Part shown: positions 1-9,727 of the stretch, piece by piece
Layout: every line of letters begins with the position of its first letter
How positions within the stretch are numbered: the first letter of the stretch is position 1
From: Desulfamplus sp.
Lineage (GTDB): Bacteria; Desulfobacterota; Desulfobacteria; Desulfobacterales; Desulfobacteraceae
Direction of reading: 5' to 3'
Assembly (NCBI GenBank): GCA_015232455.1
Contig: JADFZQ010000002.1
Span: 248,001-312,000 of the forward strand
DNA: 64,000 nt
The notes under the pieces: model-generated
Told to the model about the DNA's origin: nothing
Seen by the model: only the letters and a program-made list of their open reading frames with translations
Databases searched by the model: none
Made by a program: the position numbers and the translations under genes

Positions 1-884
1 ATAGCACCATAAATATTGCCGCTGCTTTCAGGAGCAACAAGCCAATATACATTCCACGCTCCATCAGCAGGCCACGGTTCAAATGCCGTGTTTGATTCTC
101 CTATTTCAAATGGTGTCAAGATTTTCTTTTCTGTTTTTGTTCCTGAGACTCCAGAGGCAATAGCTGCAAGGTCTCCAGATTCAAAAGATAGCAATTTTCC
201 AGACTCATTGGCAGTATAAAAGCGACCATCAGGAAGGGATATCAATATCCAAATATCAACTGGTTTATTGTAAGCTGGAAAATTTACAGATAACTCCATA
301 TTGCCGCTTAGAGTCGAAACTCCGCCACTACTTACGATATTTCCCATATAAACAGGAGCATTGTTAGGATTGGCATTTGCATCAACCATTGAAATACCAT
401 TTGGCGGATTAATCCCTTCAGCACTATCATCTGGTAATTGCTCTTCAGCATCACAACCATAAAGTATAAGCGTTGTAGCACCAGAAGGATTTGAGCATAC
501 AGATTTGCTATCTGCTTTTAGAGTATATGTCCCAGCTTTTAGAACCTTATTAATATTAAACATAGCTGCACACCAATTGCCATAACAACCATCTTTATAT
601 ATTTCACCTGACGAGTTTGTGTATCCGTCTGGACCAGATAGAGTTGCAGAGAGAGTGTCACCGCTAATATAACTATCATACCAAATTCTAATGCGAGTTA
701 TATAAGTGTCTTTATCTAAGGTAAAAGTGCTAATATCTGTGTAACCGCAAGCCCCAAGATATTCATTGTGGATAATAATCTCCTCAGTTTTGCAGCTACC
801 AAAAGAAAGTGATGGTAATGCAAAAATAACCACTGCAAGCATTAATGCTAAACGTAAAATATGAGTTCTAATTTTCTGCTTCAT
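1..884 (-). CDS. Secreted protein, paralogue of the next gene (3' end outside window)
   Basis: An open frame starts at an ATG at 884, preceded by a GGAGGT ribosome site, and runs leftward off the window edge after about 294 codons. The start (MKQKIRTHILRLALML) plus a hydrophobic stretch looks like a Sec signal peptide. The first ~120 mature residues match the neighbouring 946-4941 protein closely (EEIII, GACGYT, FTLDKDTY, LKAGTYTL, SGATTL). The protein then joins directly to the region that lies after the LamG domain in the neighbour (APVYMG, NFPAYNKPVDIW, PDG, YWLVAPESSG). It is therefore a tandem duplicate lacking the LamG segment. Whether it keeps the peptidase region cannot be seen. Extracellular or cell-surface location is inferred. 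Confidence 0.85.
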   Translation of the reverse strand, partial: MKQKIRTHILRLALMLAVVIFALPSLSFGSCKTEEIIIHNEYLGACGYTDISTFTLDKDTYITRIRIWYDSYISGDTLSATLSGPDGYTNSSGEIYKDGCYGNWCAAMFNINKVLKAGTYTLKADSKSVCSNPSGATTLILYGCDAEEQLPDDSAEGINPPNGISMVDANANPNNAPVYMGNIVSSGGVSTLSGNMELSVNFPAYNKPVDIWILISLPDGRFYTANESGKLLSFESGDLAAIASGVSGTKTEKKILTPFEIGESNTAFEPWPADGAWNVYWLVAPESSGNIYGA

Positions 885-945
885 GGCTTTTTTACCTCCC
901 TATTTTTTTATCTATTGTTATAATTTTGTGAATCTTGCTTTAGTT

Positions 946-3900
946 TCAATTTGAACTAAAAGAAGTTTCGCAACTTGTTTTAGATTCATAACTATTATTA
1001 TATTGCTGTGAGACCTTTCCAGTTGCTGTTTTCCCAGATTTTGTAATATCTCCATTTGCATCTGCTGTCAAAGTTGCATTACCAGTAAATGTAAGCACAG
1101 CATTGCAAGAACTATCCCTACAGCTAATAAACCATGGATTGTTATAGGTTAATTCAACTGTAAAAGTAAGATTAATAGTATTGCAATTCCATGAACCAGA
1201 TAGGGATTTTAATTCCCAACCATAAGGTGTCCACTCTTTCTTAGGTATTATAGTTCCGTTTGATCCAAGTGAGAAAGTTAAAGGAATGTCTGCTGTTATT
1301 GTATTGTAATTATTGCAATCTTTAAAAGAGACTCTGACAGTATTTAAACTTGTAAACATTTTACCCTCTTCTAAAGAGCAGCTACTAATAATAAGTTTTA
1401 GAGCATTGCTTTTTCTACCTTCAACTTGAAGAGTAACATCACCAGCTGATGCTCCTTGAGGCACATTCACTTTTAAATTACCTATCTCAAATCCGGGTGT
1501 AGAACTTGTAGTCCATGAAGTAGGTTTTGCAGTTACACTACCATTGAAATTTATAGCTATATCGCTTCCATTTTTTCCATATCCAAAACCATCAATACTC
1601 AACTCCTTACCTTTTTGAATCATATAGGGAGAAAGAGAGATTAAATAGGGACCCTGACCAACATAAACATCAACAGTATTGGTCTTTGCTTGAGCAGATG
1701 TTGAAGGATTAGTGCCAGCAGGTATATTTTTATCAACAAAAACCATAACAATTGGACTTTGCTGTTTTTGCTGGTTGTTATAATTTTCAAAATTTTGGAT
1801 ATATGCTATTTTATTATCTTTATTTATGGAGCCTAAAAGCTCGGTTGTGAAACCTAAATCTTTTTTTTCAATATGGTAAACATACAAATCTTGCCCATCA
1901 ATCAAACCATTTGCATAAACATAAATACCAATATCTTTTTCAGAAGTATTAAACCCTTTTAGTATAAGAGCATTAGAGTGAGATGAAAACGGGTAGGCAT
2001 CAAAACTGAAGGTTACTGGAAAATCACTTAATTTATAAATTTTGTCTTTTGACCAACGGTAATTAGTTGGAGATGGCAGGCACTTGTTGATTTTGTTTTT
2101 ATCTGGAACACTATAAACCTCAGCCGAAAAACCAAGCCACAACTCTTCCAATGTTAAATTACTGCCTGATGATGAAATAGCCTGCTTTAATGATGCAACT
2201 TCACCTATACCTTTATTTAAACCTTCCCAAAATGAGCTGATTTTAAATGCACCTTTTGAAATGGCATAAACAAAAAATGAGCTGGCTCCATATCCATGCC
2301 AGCGCTGCTTTGATTTATCTGGAGTTAAATCAATAGCAGTATTATAAACATTAAACAGCCCATTGTATGTGAAGTTAAAAGAGCTTATAGCTTCTCCGGG
2401 ACAATTATTTGCAAAATAAGATTCAATCCACATTGAAGATGCCTCTCCCCATGTTTCTGTTAGAGTATCTCTGGTGTAAATTTCCTGAAGAAAATGAAAA
2501 AGCTCATGTGCTGCTGTACCCTTTAGTTTTTTATCATCGTCACCGATTGCTTCAGAATTGGTGTTAAATTCCAACTCCGCACTGAACATATTAACATAGC
2601 AAGGGGGACTTAACTTGCTCGATAATAAGCTCAAAAGGCCTGGATTATAACACCCTAAATCTCCTGCTGGTCCACCATCTTTGAAAACAACGGGAATTTT
2701 TTCATATTGAAAAGTATTTGTATTAATGCGGCAGTTATTTAACAGCCAATTAAAACCCAAACCTCCACTATCTACAGAGCCACCAAGTTTTGCGTAAGCT
2801 TCTTCTAAATATTGCAATGTTTTTTTGGCAAATGCCTGATCTGACTGCTTAATTGAGGCTACAAAATGCTCTGTTGATAGAGGTATTAACTCGACAGCTT
2901 TAACTCGTAGAGTTAATCCGTCATCATTAATATTCTTTCTATAAGATTTTCTATTTTCTTGCTCAATAATGGCTTGAAAATCAATCATTGGAATAGTTAC
3001 TCTTAATGTATTGTTTCCGACTATGTTAGCTTTTAAGACATGGTTGCTATAAGTTATATAATTAATACCTACGACATTATTTACTTCAAATTCAAACCAA
3101 ATATAATAACTATCTGACGATGCTGAATTTAATGCAGATTTAGATTCAATATCCAATACCATCTCTTTGCCAATAGAATAAGGCAGACCTTTGATAGTAT
3201 AGGTATCTGATAACTCATCAGTTCCAGACGAGATGGCTGATTTTTCAATAGAGATTTTCGTTGAAGAAGAGAATGTGCTTTTAGGTATGTTTAAATTTAA
3301 CCCTGCCAATGATATGCTACCGCCAGAAATGCCAATGTCTTGAGTAACTTCACTATTTGATGAGCTGTTTTTGATCTCAAAAGTATAAAATCCTAACTGA
3401 TAGTCCCCTTTTTCAATAGCTTTAACAATATCCCCATTGTTTGAAGGTGCAATGAACCAATAGACTGTCCACTTTCCATCAAGCAGACTTCCTAAAGAAG
3501 TAACATCAAATGGTTTTATAATTTGCTTCTCACTTTTTACACCAGATATGTTTTTAAGCATTGGAACAGACTTTCCTGATTCAATGGGAAAAAAATTGGC
3601 AGATTTATCTAAAAAGTAAGATTTTCCGTCTGGTGTCGTTATTAATACCCATACATCTACTGCTTTATTATAAGCTGGAAAATTTATAGATAACTCCATC
3701 TGATCGCCGCCAGTTACAACACTGCCCATATAAACAGGAGCAGTTGAAGATTTTGAAGTGAAATCAACAACTGAACCTCCTTTAGGCGGATCAATTCCCG
3801 ATACATTAACTTCTTCTGAATTGTAAATCTCCTCTATTTCTGATTGAGAAAGTGATCTATTGTAAACTCGAATATTATCTATGTTACCGTTTAAAAAAGT

Positions 3901-4941
3901 CTCCCAACACGATGAGTAGTTATCTGGTTTTGGAATACCTCCTATCCAGAACGAAGTTTCTGGCTTCCAGATAGTTTGCGAATAGCTCTCAGACAAGATA
4001 TTTTTACCATTAAGATAGACGCTGACCTGATTGGTATCTTTATCGTATGTAGCTGCAATATGTGTCCATTGATTTGGAGTAATAGTTTGTAAAGGTATGA
4101 ATTGTGAGTGCGTTGCTGAATTTTGATAATTGAGAGTAAAAGCTATTTCTGACTTTAGAAGATCAAGCTCTGCAGATGGAAAAGCGTTTTGGCACTGCTG
4201 TCTTCCAATTAGAGGCTGGTTATTTGTCAAATCGCCAGAACTATTTGCATAAAACCATAAACTGTATGTAAATTTGTTTTCTAAATTAAAAATGGGCTTG
4301 GAAGCATTATAAGCAACTGAAATATAATCATTTACTCCATCAAAACTGTATGCACTGTTTGGATTACCAAGACCGTCCTTTGTCAAAACTGCTCCATTAA
4401 CAGCTCCGTTGTTTCCATTACCACTCTCGTCATTTGCATTGCCGTTAAATGGATAATAGGCAACTAAACCGTCTGTCAAATTCAAAGTTGTGGAATTATC
4501 TGCCGCACACCCGTAGATTGTAAGCGTAGTCTGACCTGATGGGTTGGCACAGATAGATTTACTATTTGCAGTAAGAGTATAAGTTCCAGCTTTAAGCGTT
4601 TGATTAATACTCCAAATACCTTCACACCAGCTCCATTGACATGAGCCTTTAGTGGTTTTTCCTCCATTATTGCTATATCCATTTGTTCCAGATAAATTTA
4701 CAGATAGAGTATTTCCACCAATATTTGTATCATACCAGATGCCAATGCGAGTTGCATAAGTATCTTTGTCTAATGTAAAAGAACTACTTTGTGTATAACC
4801 GCAAGCTCCAGTATATTTATTAGGAATAATAATCTCTTCTGTTTCACAACTACACCAAGAAGATGGTGGTAGAGCAAGAATAGCCATTACCAGCATTAAT
4901 GCTAAACTCAAAATAAATCTCTTGTTACTCTTTTGTTTCAT
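946..4941 (-). CDS. Large secreted protein with LamG-like domain, HELFH metallopeptidase motif and IPT/TIG-like domain
   Basis: 1331 residues. A Sec signal peptide covers residues 1-30. A conserved secreted segment (about 31-150, with paired Cys) is shared with the truncated paralogue at 1-884. A concanavalin/LamG-like domain follows (about 158-375; opens GLVAYYPFNGNANDESGNGN, contains FDGVNDYI and ends VYNRSLSQSEIEEIYNSEE). The mid region contains AAHELFHFLQE at about residues 810-820, with WGEASSMWIES some 13 residues later. This arrangement fits a zinc gluzincin-type peptidase, with His812, Glu813 and His816 as candidate active-site residues. An IPT/TIG-like Ig fold lies near 1095-1180 (SLSPYMIQKGKELSIDGFGYG minus its last residue). 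Role is unknown; a secreted or surface-anchored protease binding glycans or protein is inferred. No substrate can be named. Confidence 0.85.
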   Translation of the reverse strand: MKQKSNKRFILSLALMLVMAILALPPSSWCSCETEEIIIPNKYTGACGYTQSSSFTLDKDTYATRIGIWYDTNIGGNTLSVNLSGTNGYSNNGGKTTKGSCQWSWCEGIWSINQTLKAGTYTLTANSKSICANPSGQTTLTIYGCAADNSTTLNLTDGLVAYYPFNGNANDESGNGNNGAVNGAVLTKDGLGNPNSAYSFDGVNDYISVAYNASKPIFNLENKFTYSLWFYANSSGDLTNNQPLIGRQQCQNAFPSAELDLLKSEIAFTLNYQNSATHSQFIPLQTITPNQWTHIAATYDKDTNQVSVYLNGKNILSESYSQTIWKPETSFWIGGIPKPDNYSSCWETFLNGNIDNIRVYNRSLSQSEIEEIYNSEEVNVSGIDPPKGGSVVDFTSKSSTAPVYMGSVVTGGDQMELSINFPAYNKAVDVWVLITTPDGKSYFLDKSANFFPIESGKSVPMLKNISGVKSEKQIIKPFDVTSLGSLLDGKWTVYWFIAPSNNGDIVKAIEKGDYQLGFYTFEIKNSSSNSEVTQDIGISGGSISLAGLNLNIPKSTFSSSTKISIEKSAISSGTDELSDTYTIKGLPYSIGKEMVLDIESKSALNSASSDSYYIWFEFEVNNVVGINYITYSNHVLKANIVGNNTLRVTIPMIDFQAIIEQENRKSYRKNINDDGLTLRVKAVELIPLSTEHFVASIKQSDQAFAKKTLQYLEEAYAKLGGSVDSGGLGFNWLLNNCRINTNTFQYEKIPVVFKDGGPAGDLGCYNPGLLSLLSSKLSPPCYVNMFSAELEFNTNSEAIGDDDKKLKGTAAHELFHFLQEIYTRDTLTETWGEASSMWIESYFANNCPGEAISSFNFTYNGLFNVYNTAIDLTPDKSKQRWHGYGASSFFVYAISKGAFKISSFWEGLNKGIGEVASLKQAISSSGSNLTLEELWLGFSAEVYSVPDKNKINKCLPSPTNYRWSKDKIYKLSDFPVTFSFDAYPFSSHSNALILKGFNTSEKDIGIYVYANGLIDGQDLYVYHIEKKDLGFTTELLGSINKDNKIAYIQNFENYNNQQKQQSPIVMVFVDKNIPAGTNPSTSAQAKTNTVDVYVGQGPYLISLSPYMIQKGKELSIDGFGYGKNGSDIAINFNGSVTAKPTSWTTSSTPGFEIGNLKVNVPQGASAGDVTLQVEGRKSNALKLIISSCSLEEGKMFTSLNTVRVSFKDCNNYNTITADIPLTFSLGSNGTIIPKKEWTPYGWELKSLSGSWNCNTINLTFTVELTYNNPWFISCRDSSCNAVLTFTGNATLTADANGDITKSGKTATGKVSQQYNNSYESKTSCETSFSSN

Positions 4942-5114
4942 AGTAGTATCTCTCCTATTGTGGTTGATTATTGTATATCTGTCAGATAAAACGGTAGTTG
5001 ATTATTAAAATGAGTTTATGAATAAAATACCAAAGGCGAAGAAAATCATCACATTTTAATGATAGAACTATTTGTCTATATTTTTGTCAAGAGATTTCCA
5101 AAACATGCCTGCCA

Positions 5115-5153
5115 TGCAATAAAAACATTGCTGTGAAATCTTTTTATTGCATC
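5115..5153. promoter_or_regulatory. Perfect inverted repeat, candidate activator (enhancer) site
   Basis: ATGCAATAAAAA at 5115-5126 is repeated exactly as its reverse complement TTTTTATTGCAT at 5142-5153, with a 15-base spacer. A smaller overlapping dyad, GCAAT-N6-ATTGC, lies at 5117-5132. The element sits roughly 90-125 bases upstream of the sigma54-like promoter at 5241, the usual place for an NtrC-type enhancer. A sigma54 activator is encoded in the same cluster (12589-14130). Binding is inferred; a stem-loop in RNA is the alternative. Confidence 0.5.
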
Positions 5154-5240
5154 AAATATTAGATAATTCTATTTTACATAGATATATGATTTTATCCTAA
5201 TTCGCCCTAAAAATAAGGCTCTATTCACAGAGTGGTTAGA

Positions 5241-5256
5241 TGGCATATTAATTGCT
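5241..5256 (+). promoter_or_regulatory. Sigma54 (-24/-12) promoter-like site
   Basis: TGGCATATTAATTGCT fits the sigma54 consensus: the GG and GC doublets are separated by exactly ten bases and the -12 element reads TTGCT. Transcription would start near 5268, about 67 bases before the ferredoxin start codon at 5335. The pattern can occur by chance in AT-rich DNA. The upstream dyad and the sigma54 activator gene nearby make it more credible. Confidence 0.6.
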
Positions 5257-5334
5257 AACTGCTAACTCAAAATACCAATGTTTTAATATTTTTGAAAAGT
5301 AACAGCAGGAATATTTCTGCTGACGGAGGGTTAA

Positions 5335-5850
5335 ATGAGCAAATACTATCTATTTCAAGATGTAAGAAGATGTATTGGATGTCATACATGCGAAGTTCAA
5401 TGCAAATCAAATAAAGAGCTTCCTCAAGGACCAAAGCCATGCCAAGTTGTTCAAGTCGGTCCAAAGATGATTGATGGTCTGCCTCGCTCATCATTTGTTT
5501 TTATGTCATGTTTTCATTGCGAAAATCCGTGGTGTGTTGCTGCCTGTCCAACTGGAGCTATGCAGCAGAGACACAGCGATGGTATTATATTTGTTGATAA
5601 ACATCTTTGTGTAGGCTGCAAAGCCTGTATATCAGCCTGCCCATGGGGTGCGCCTCAATGGAATCAAGAGACAGGGAAAATTGAAAAATGCGACTTTTGT
5701 ATGGAGAGGCTTGATAAAGGCTTAAAGCCGGCCTGCGTTACTACCTGCACTACAGGGTGTCTGAAATTTGGTAAAGTTAAGGAACTGACTCAGATAAAGA
5801 GAGAGCGTCATGCAATCCATGTTGCATCTCTTGAAAATTCAGCATTTTAA
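5335..5850 (+). CDS. Four-cluster [4Fe-4S] ferredoxin, DmsB/HycB/CooF type electron-transfer subunit
   Basis: 171 residues with four cysteine motifs: CIGCHTCEVQC near the start, CFHCENPWCVAAC, CVGCKACISACPWG, and CDFCMERLDKG followed by CVTTC. This is the pattern of the electron-transfer subunit of DMSO-reductase-family enzymes. There is no signal peptide, so it acts in the cytoplasm. The start at 5335 has GGAGGG just upstream. The GltD-like flavoprotein gene follows after 13 bases, and a likely catalytic partner is the molybdopterin oxidoreductase at 14176 in the same cluster. It probably moves electrons between the flavoprotein and the molybdenum enzyme (inference). It is the first gene downstream of the sigma54-like promoter. 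Confidence 0.85.
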   Translation: MSKYYLFQDVRRCIGCHTCEVQCKSNKELPQGPKPCQVVQVGPKMIDGLPRSSFVFMSCFHCENPWCVAACPTGAMQQRHSDGIIFVDKHLCVGCKACISACPWGAPQWNQETGKIEKCDFCMERLDKGLKPACVTTCTTGCLKFGKVKELTQIKRERHAIHVASLENSAF

Positions 5851-5863
5851 TAAAGGAGGAGGC

Positions 5864-8083
5864 ATGGATAAACCAATTTGTCCTGTTCATTCAACAATAT
5901 TATACCTGTCTGGCGAGCTTAATTCAGGAAAAATAAAAGAGCCGAGAGTTAGACGAATTTCAGAGCAGATTTTAAGACTTATTGAGGAAATATCAAACGG
6001 ACATGCAGGCAATGATCATCTTATAGCTGTTGAAGAGCTTATTGAAGAGTATCTTCAAGTTGATAATAATCTAAAAAACGGTGTTTTAGAAATATACACA
6101 TACCTAAAAAATATTTTTAAAACTGAACGTGAAACTTTCCAAAGCCATCTTGAGACGGGAAACTGTGCATCAATGGATTGTATAAGACTCTCTCCATCTC
6201 CATGCCAGATGGCTTGTCCTGCTGGAATTGATATTCCTACCTATCTTAGCCTTATTGGAGAGGGTAGAGATGCTGAGGCAGTTGAGGTTATCCGCCGCGA
6301 TAATCCGCTTCCTTGGGTGTGCGGTTTAGTTTGTACCCGTCCATGTGAGATGATGTGTGTAAGAGGACGAATGGATACACCAGTCTCCATCAAATTTCTT
6401 AAAGCATTTGCTGCAGAACGTGCAATGTCTCTTGGACACTATCTGAATCCACCGCAAAAGCCTTTAAATGGAAAAAAGGTCTGTGTAATTGGTGCTGGTC
6501 CTGCCGGACTCTCTGCATCTTACTATCTTGCCTTGATGGGCTATAAGGTCAAGGTTATAGAATCGCTGCCAGTTGCAGGCGGTATGCTGATGGTCGGGAT
6601 ACCAAGATATAGGCTTCCTCGTGAGGTTATTGACCGAGAGGTTGCAATGATTGAGGCTCTTGGAGTTGAATTTTGTTACAATACACGTTTTGGCAAAGAT
6701 GTTACTCTTGACTCTTTAAAACAAGATGGCTTTGAAGCATTTTTTATCGCAATTGGTGCCCATAAATCTTACAAACTCGGCATAAAAGGGGAGGATTTTT
6801 ATTCGGGAAAAACTACTGACAGCTCAATAAAAACAGAGTTATCAGAAAAAAAAGCTGTTGATCCTGAAAAATCAGGAACAGGAGTTATTGATTCGGTTGA
6901 GTTTTTAAGGCGGGTAGCTCTTGGCAATAGGAAAATTCCTGGAAAGAGAGTTGTAATTATCGGGGGTGGTAATGTTGCAATTGATGCAGCACGAACAAGT
7001 CTCCGTTTAGGGGCTGAATCTGTAACTATTGCATACAGAAGAACACGCTCAGAGATGCCAGCAGATATAGAAGAGGTTGAGCAGGCAGAAGAAGAGGGGG
7101 TAAACTTCTCATTTTTGACAATCCCTACTGCTATTGAAGGAGATGGCAGTAAAGTTACTGGACTCAACTGTCTTAGGGCTGAACTGATAAAAAAAGAGGG
7201 CAGCGACAGGCTCTATCCCGTTCCAGTAGAGGGAAGCGATTATACTATTGAGGTTGATGCTGTTATCAGTGCAATCGGGCAGTTTGTCGATATTGCTGGA
7301 ATGGAGGCATTTACTGGAATCAAGTGGACAAGAAGAGGAACTATTGAAGTTAGACACACCTGCATGGAGACCTCTGAAGATGGAGTGTTTGCTGCCGGTG
7401 ATGCTGTAACAGGTCCTGCAACTGTAATTGAGGCAATTGGAGGTGGAAAACGGGCAGCCGAAGCGATTGACAGGTACTTTAACCATATTCCACAACCAAG
7501 AATTCCAAAAGTGCCGATTCGTTACCGCCGTGAAAAGCCTATTACAATGTCAGCCAGCACTAAAATGGTACTCAAACGTCCGAAAATGGACATGCTCAAT
7601 ATTGACCGCAGACGCATCACATTTCAGCAGGCAGAGCTTGGTTATACCGAAAATATGGTAAGAGATGAGGCAAGAAGATGTTTAAGGTGCGATATATGCC
7701 GAAGATGTGGCAAATGTATTGATGTATGCAGAGATAAGATGGGCATTGGTGCCTTACAATTTGGTTATATGGACTTTGACCATCCTGTAGATACCGATTT
7801 CAGGAAAACTTCTGAAACCTGTATCACCTGCGGAGCTTGTGCTGCAAACTGCCCCAACGATGCAATGGTTATTGAAGAGAAAAATGGTGAGAGAATCCTT
7901 AAATTATGCGGTACAATACTTAACAGGCAGAAACTTTTATACTGTGAATCGTGTAATGCTGTTTTGGGTCCGGCAAAATATTTGGATTACGTTCAGACCA
8001 AGACTTCAAGTGTAGCAAAAGTGCATCAACATAAAAGAAGATTGTGCAGTGCATGTTTACGTAAACAGAGTTTCCAAATTTGA
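5864..8083 (+). CDS. GltD-like FAD/NAD(P)-dependent oxidoreductase with extra iron-sulfur domains
   Basis: 739 residues from the ATG at 5864, chosen over an upstream ATG at 5810 because AAAGGAGGAGGC directly precedes it. A cysteine-rich segment like the N-terminus of glutamate synthase small subunit (CQMACPAGIDIPTYL, CGLVCTRPCEMMC) precedes an FAD fold near 209 (VIGAGPAGLSASYYLALMGY) and an NAD(P) fold near 367 (GGGNVAIDAAR). The C-terminus carries two ferredoxin-like motifs (CRRCGKCIDVC near 615 and CITCGACAANCPNDAM near 653) and a final CxxC pair. It lacks the glutamate synthase large-subunit partner. A role as NAD(P)H dehydrogenase module feeding the ferredoxin and the molybdenum enzyme is inferred. 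It resembles the C-terminal half of the RnfB fusion at 37833. Confidence 0.85.
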   Translation: MDKPICPVHSTILYLSGELNSGKIKEPRVRRISEQILRLIEEISNGHAGNDHLIAVEELIEEYLQVDNNLKNGVLEIYTYLKNIFKTERETFQSHLETGNCASMDCIRLSPSPCQMACPAGIDIPTYLSLIGEGRDAEAVEVIRRDNPLPWVCGLVCTRPCEMMCVRGRMDTPVSIKFLKAFAAERAMSLGHYLNPPQKPLNGKKVCVIGAGPAGLSASYYLALMGYKVKVIESLPVAGGMLMVGIPRYRLPREVIDREVAMIEALGVEFCYNTRFGKDVTLDSLKQDGFEAFFIAIGAHKSYKLGIKGEDFYSGKTTDSSIKTELSEKKAVDPEKSGTGVIDSVEFLRRVALGNRKIPGKRVVIIGGGNVAIDAARTSLRLGAESVTIAYRRTRSEMPADIEEVEQAEEEGVNFSFLTIPTAIEGDGSKVTGLNCLRAELIKKEGSDRLYPVPVEGSDYTIEVDAVISAIGQFVDIAGMEAFTGIKWTRRGTIEVRHTCMETSEDGVFAAGDAVTGPATVIEAIGGGKRAAEAIDRYFNHIPQPRIPKVPIRYRREKPITMSASTKMVLKRPKMDMLNIDRRRITFQQAELGYTENMVRDEARRCLRCDICRRCGKCIDVCRDKMGIGALQFGYMDFDHPVDTDFRKTSETCITCGACAANCPNDAMVIEEKNGERILKLCGTILNRQKLLYCESCNAVLGPAKYLDYVQTKTSSVAKVHQHKRRLCSACLRKQSFQI

Positions 8084-8173
8084 TTTTAAAGATATTTTAA
8101 CATTATTGAAGCACTTTAAAAAAAAATCTAAAAGCCAATAATGTTTAAACACTAAAATAAAGAGAGGTGAAAA

Positions 8174-8383
8174 ATGGAATTTCGTAAAGGTCAAAAAATA
8201 GAAGTCTTTCAAAAATCAAAAGATGAGGCGTGGGAACCTTACATGGATGAGTTTATAGGGGTTCATGGAATGATTACAGACCCAGATACAATAATTAATG
8301 ATCCTGATGCACTGATTGAGGTGAGCCTTCAAGGTATGGGGACATATAGGCTTCCGCAGGATTGTTTAAGGCTCATTAAGTAA
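8174..8383 (+). CDS. Small conserved-looking cytoplasmic protein of unknown function
   Basis: 69 residues, no signal peptide or membrane segment, no cysteine cluster. It is acidic and begins MEFRKGQKIEVFQKSKDEAW. An AGAGAGGTG ribosome site precedes the ATG. The alternating pattern of hydrophobic residues (IEVFQ, IEVSLQGMGTYRLP) suggests a small beta-barrel (SH3-like) fold. It lies between the flavoprotein and the exporter gene in the same orientation, so it may be part of the cluster. I do not recognise a named family. Confidence 0.6.
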   Translation: MEFRKGQKIEVFQKSKDEAWEPYMDEFIGVHGMITDPDTIINDPDALIEVSLQGMGTYRLPQDCLRLIK

Positions 8384-8485
8384 ATTTAGAATTTAAGCAA
8401 TAAGATTTATTAAATTTATAAGTTTTTCAACCCATAACCAAAATTAACATTTTAATTTAAATTATCTATTATTCAGGAGAAAAGT

Positions 8486-9727
8486 ATGAAGAAAATTGTT
8501 TCAAGTTTTATTATAATGTCATTCATTGTCTGTCTTACATTAGTATCTCCAACCGCAGCAATGGCAACTGGAGAGGCAGATAAGCCTGCAATAGCAGAAG
8601 AGACTCTGCCCGCAGCCACGCCGCCGACTATTAACATTGATAAAAACACAATTGACAACGGTGGAACTATCAAAGTAAGCGGTCAGGCACCAGCCGGAAT
8701 GCCTGTATATCTTGAAGTTTGGGCAGCAGATCACACTGTAAAATCAAATCTTTTTGACAGTAAAAGAGATAAAGAAACTGGTAAAATTCCATATATCTTC
8801 TATATCACCGAAGAGATGCCTGCATATTATAAGATTTTTGTTCCAAAAGAGATGCAGCCTAAAATTGATGCAGCAAAAAAAGAGGGTAATAAATGGAGCT
8901 ATTCAGCACTTCTCAAAGAAATTGGTGCAGATGCAGCTTATTCAGTTCCAGCAGTTGCAAAAATTGAGAGATATCAGGCAACTTTAATGGCAAGTATTAT
9001 AGGAAGCCGCGGCACACTTCTTGACAAGATGGATGCTAAAGAGAACAAAAAGCGTTCAATGCAGTTAGTTAAGGCTCGTTTCCGCAGTATTAACAATGTT
9101 ATCGCTGCCGAAGTAAATGTCTCTCCTGATGGCTCATACACAGCAGATATAAAGATTCGTAAAGGACTGTCTCCTGGTCAATATAAAATAGTTGCTGTAT
9201 CTTCAAAAGAGTTAAAAAGCCAGCCCGTAACATTTGAGAACAAAATCAGTTTTCCTACTGTTTATATGGGGAACGCTGGAACAAGCTTAAACCTTATATA
9301 TCCATTTGTGTTATGTCTTGCTGTCTCTATATTTGGCGTTTTAATGGGTGCTGGAGGTGGTTTTATAATGAATCCTCTTCTCATAACTCTTTTTCCAGCT
9401 CTGCCTCATACAATTGTTGCTGGAACTGTGACCCCTACGGTTCTATTCTCTCAAGGCAGCGGTATATTCAACTACTCGAAAATTAAATTTATAAGCTGGA
9501 AACTTGGAGCTGGTATTGGATGTGCAATGCTGCTTGGCGGTTTTATTGGTCCTAAACTTACAGAGATGATTACGCTTGATCAGTTTAAATTTGCATTCGG
9601 CTGGATACTTATCGTTCTTGCAGCTCTTATGTTCTGGCAGACAACACCAGGCTATATCGCAAAAAATAAGAAAGAACAGTCAATTCTTAATGAGTTTAAA
9701 AAACGTGCTCAAGAAGCTACTAAATAG
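8486..9727 (+). CDS. TauE/SafE-family half-transporter with an N-terminal periplasmic domain
   Basis: 413 residues. A Sec signal peptide (residues 1-27, ending AMA) is followed by a soluble periplasmic region (about 28-265) beginning with an Ig-like stretch (PTINIDKNTIDNGGTIKVSG). About four membrane segments lie at 268-400, with the family signature GAGGGFIMNPLL and HTIVAGTVTPTVLFSQGSG. Full TauE/SafE proteins contain two such four-helix repeats; this gene holds one, and the next gene holds the other. The family exports sulfite or small organosulfonates, or other anions. The cargo here is unknown, though the redox neighbours suggest a sulfur oxyanion (inference). Confidence 0.75.
   Translation: MKKIVSSFIIMSFIVCLTLVSPTAAMATGEADKPAIAEETLPAATPPTINIDKNTIDNGGTIKVSGQAPAGMPVYLEVWAADHTVKSNLFDSKRDKETGKIPYIFYITEEMPAYYKIFVPKEMQPKIDAAKKEGNKWSYSALLKEIGADAAYSVPAVAKIERYQATLMASIIGSRGTLLDKMDAKENKKRSMQLVKARFRSINNVIAAEVNVSPDGSYTADIKIRKGLSPGQYKIVAVSSKELKSQPVTFENKISFPTVYMGNAGTSLNLIYPFVLCLAVSIFGVLMGAGGGFIMNPLLITLFPALPHTIVAGTVTPTVLFSQGSGIFNYSKIKFISWKLGAGIGCAMLLGGFIGPKLTEMITLDQFKFAFGWILIVLAALMFWQTTPGYIAKNKKEQSILNEFKKRAQEATK

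Larger units (their letters stand above)
4942..5334. other. Intergenic region upstream of the redox cluster
   Basis: This 393-base AT-rich gap lies between divergent genes. It holds a perfect 12-bp inverted repeat at 5115-5153 and a sigma54-type promoter at 5241-5256, described separately. I see no further gene or RNA in it. Confidence 0.6.
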
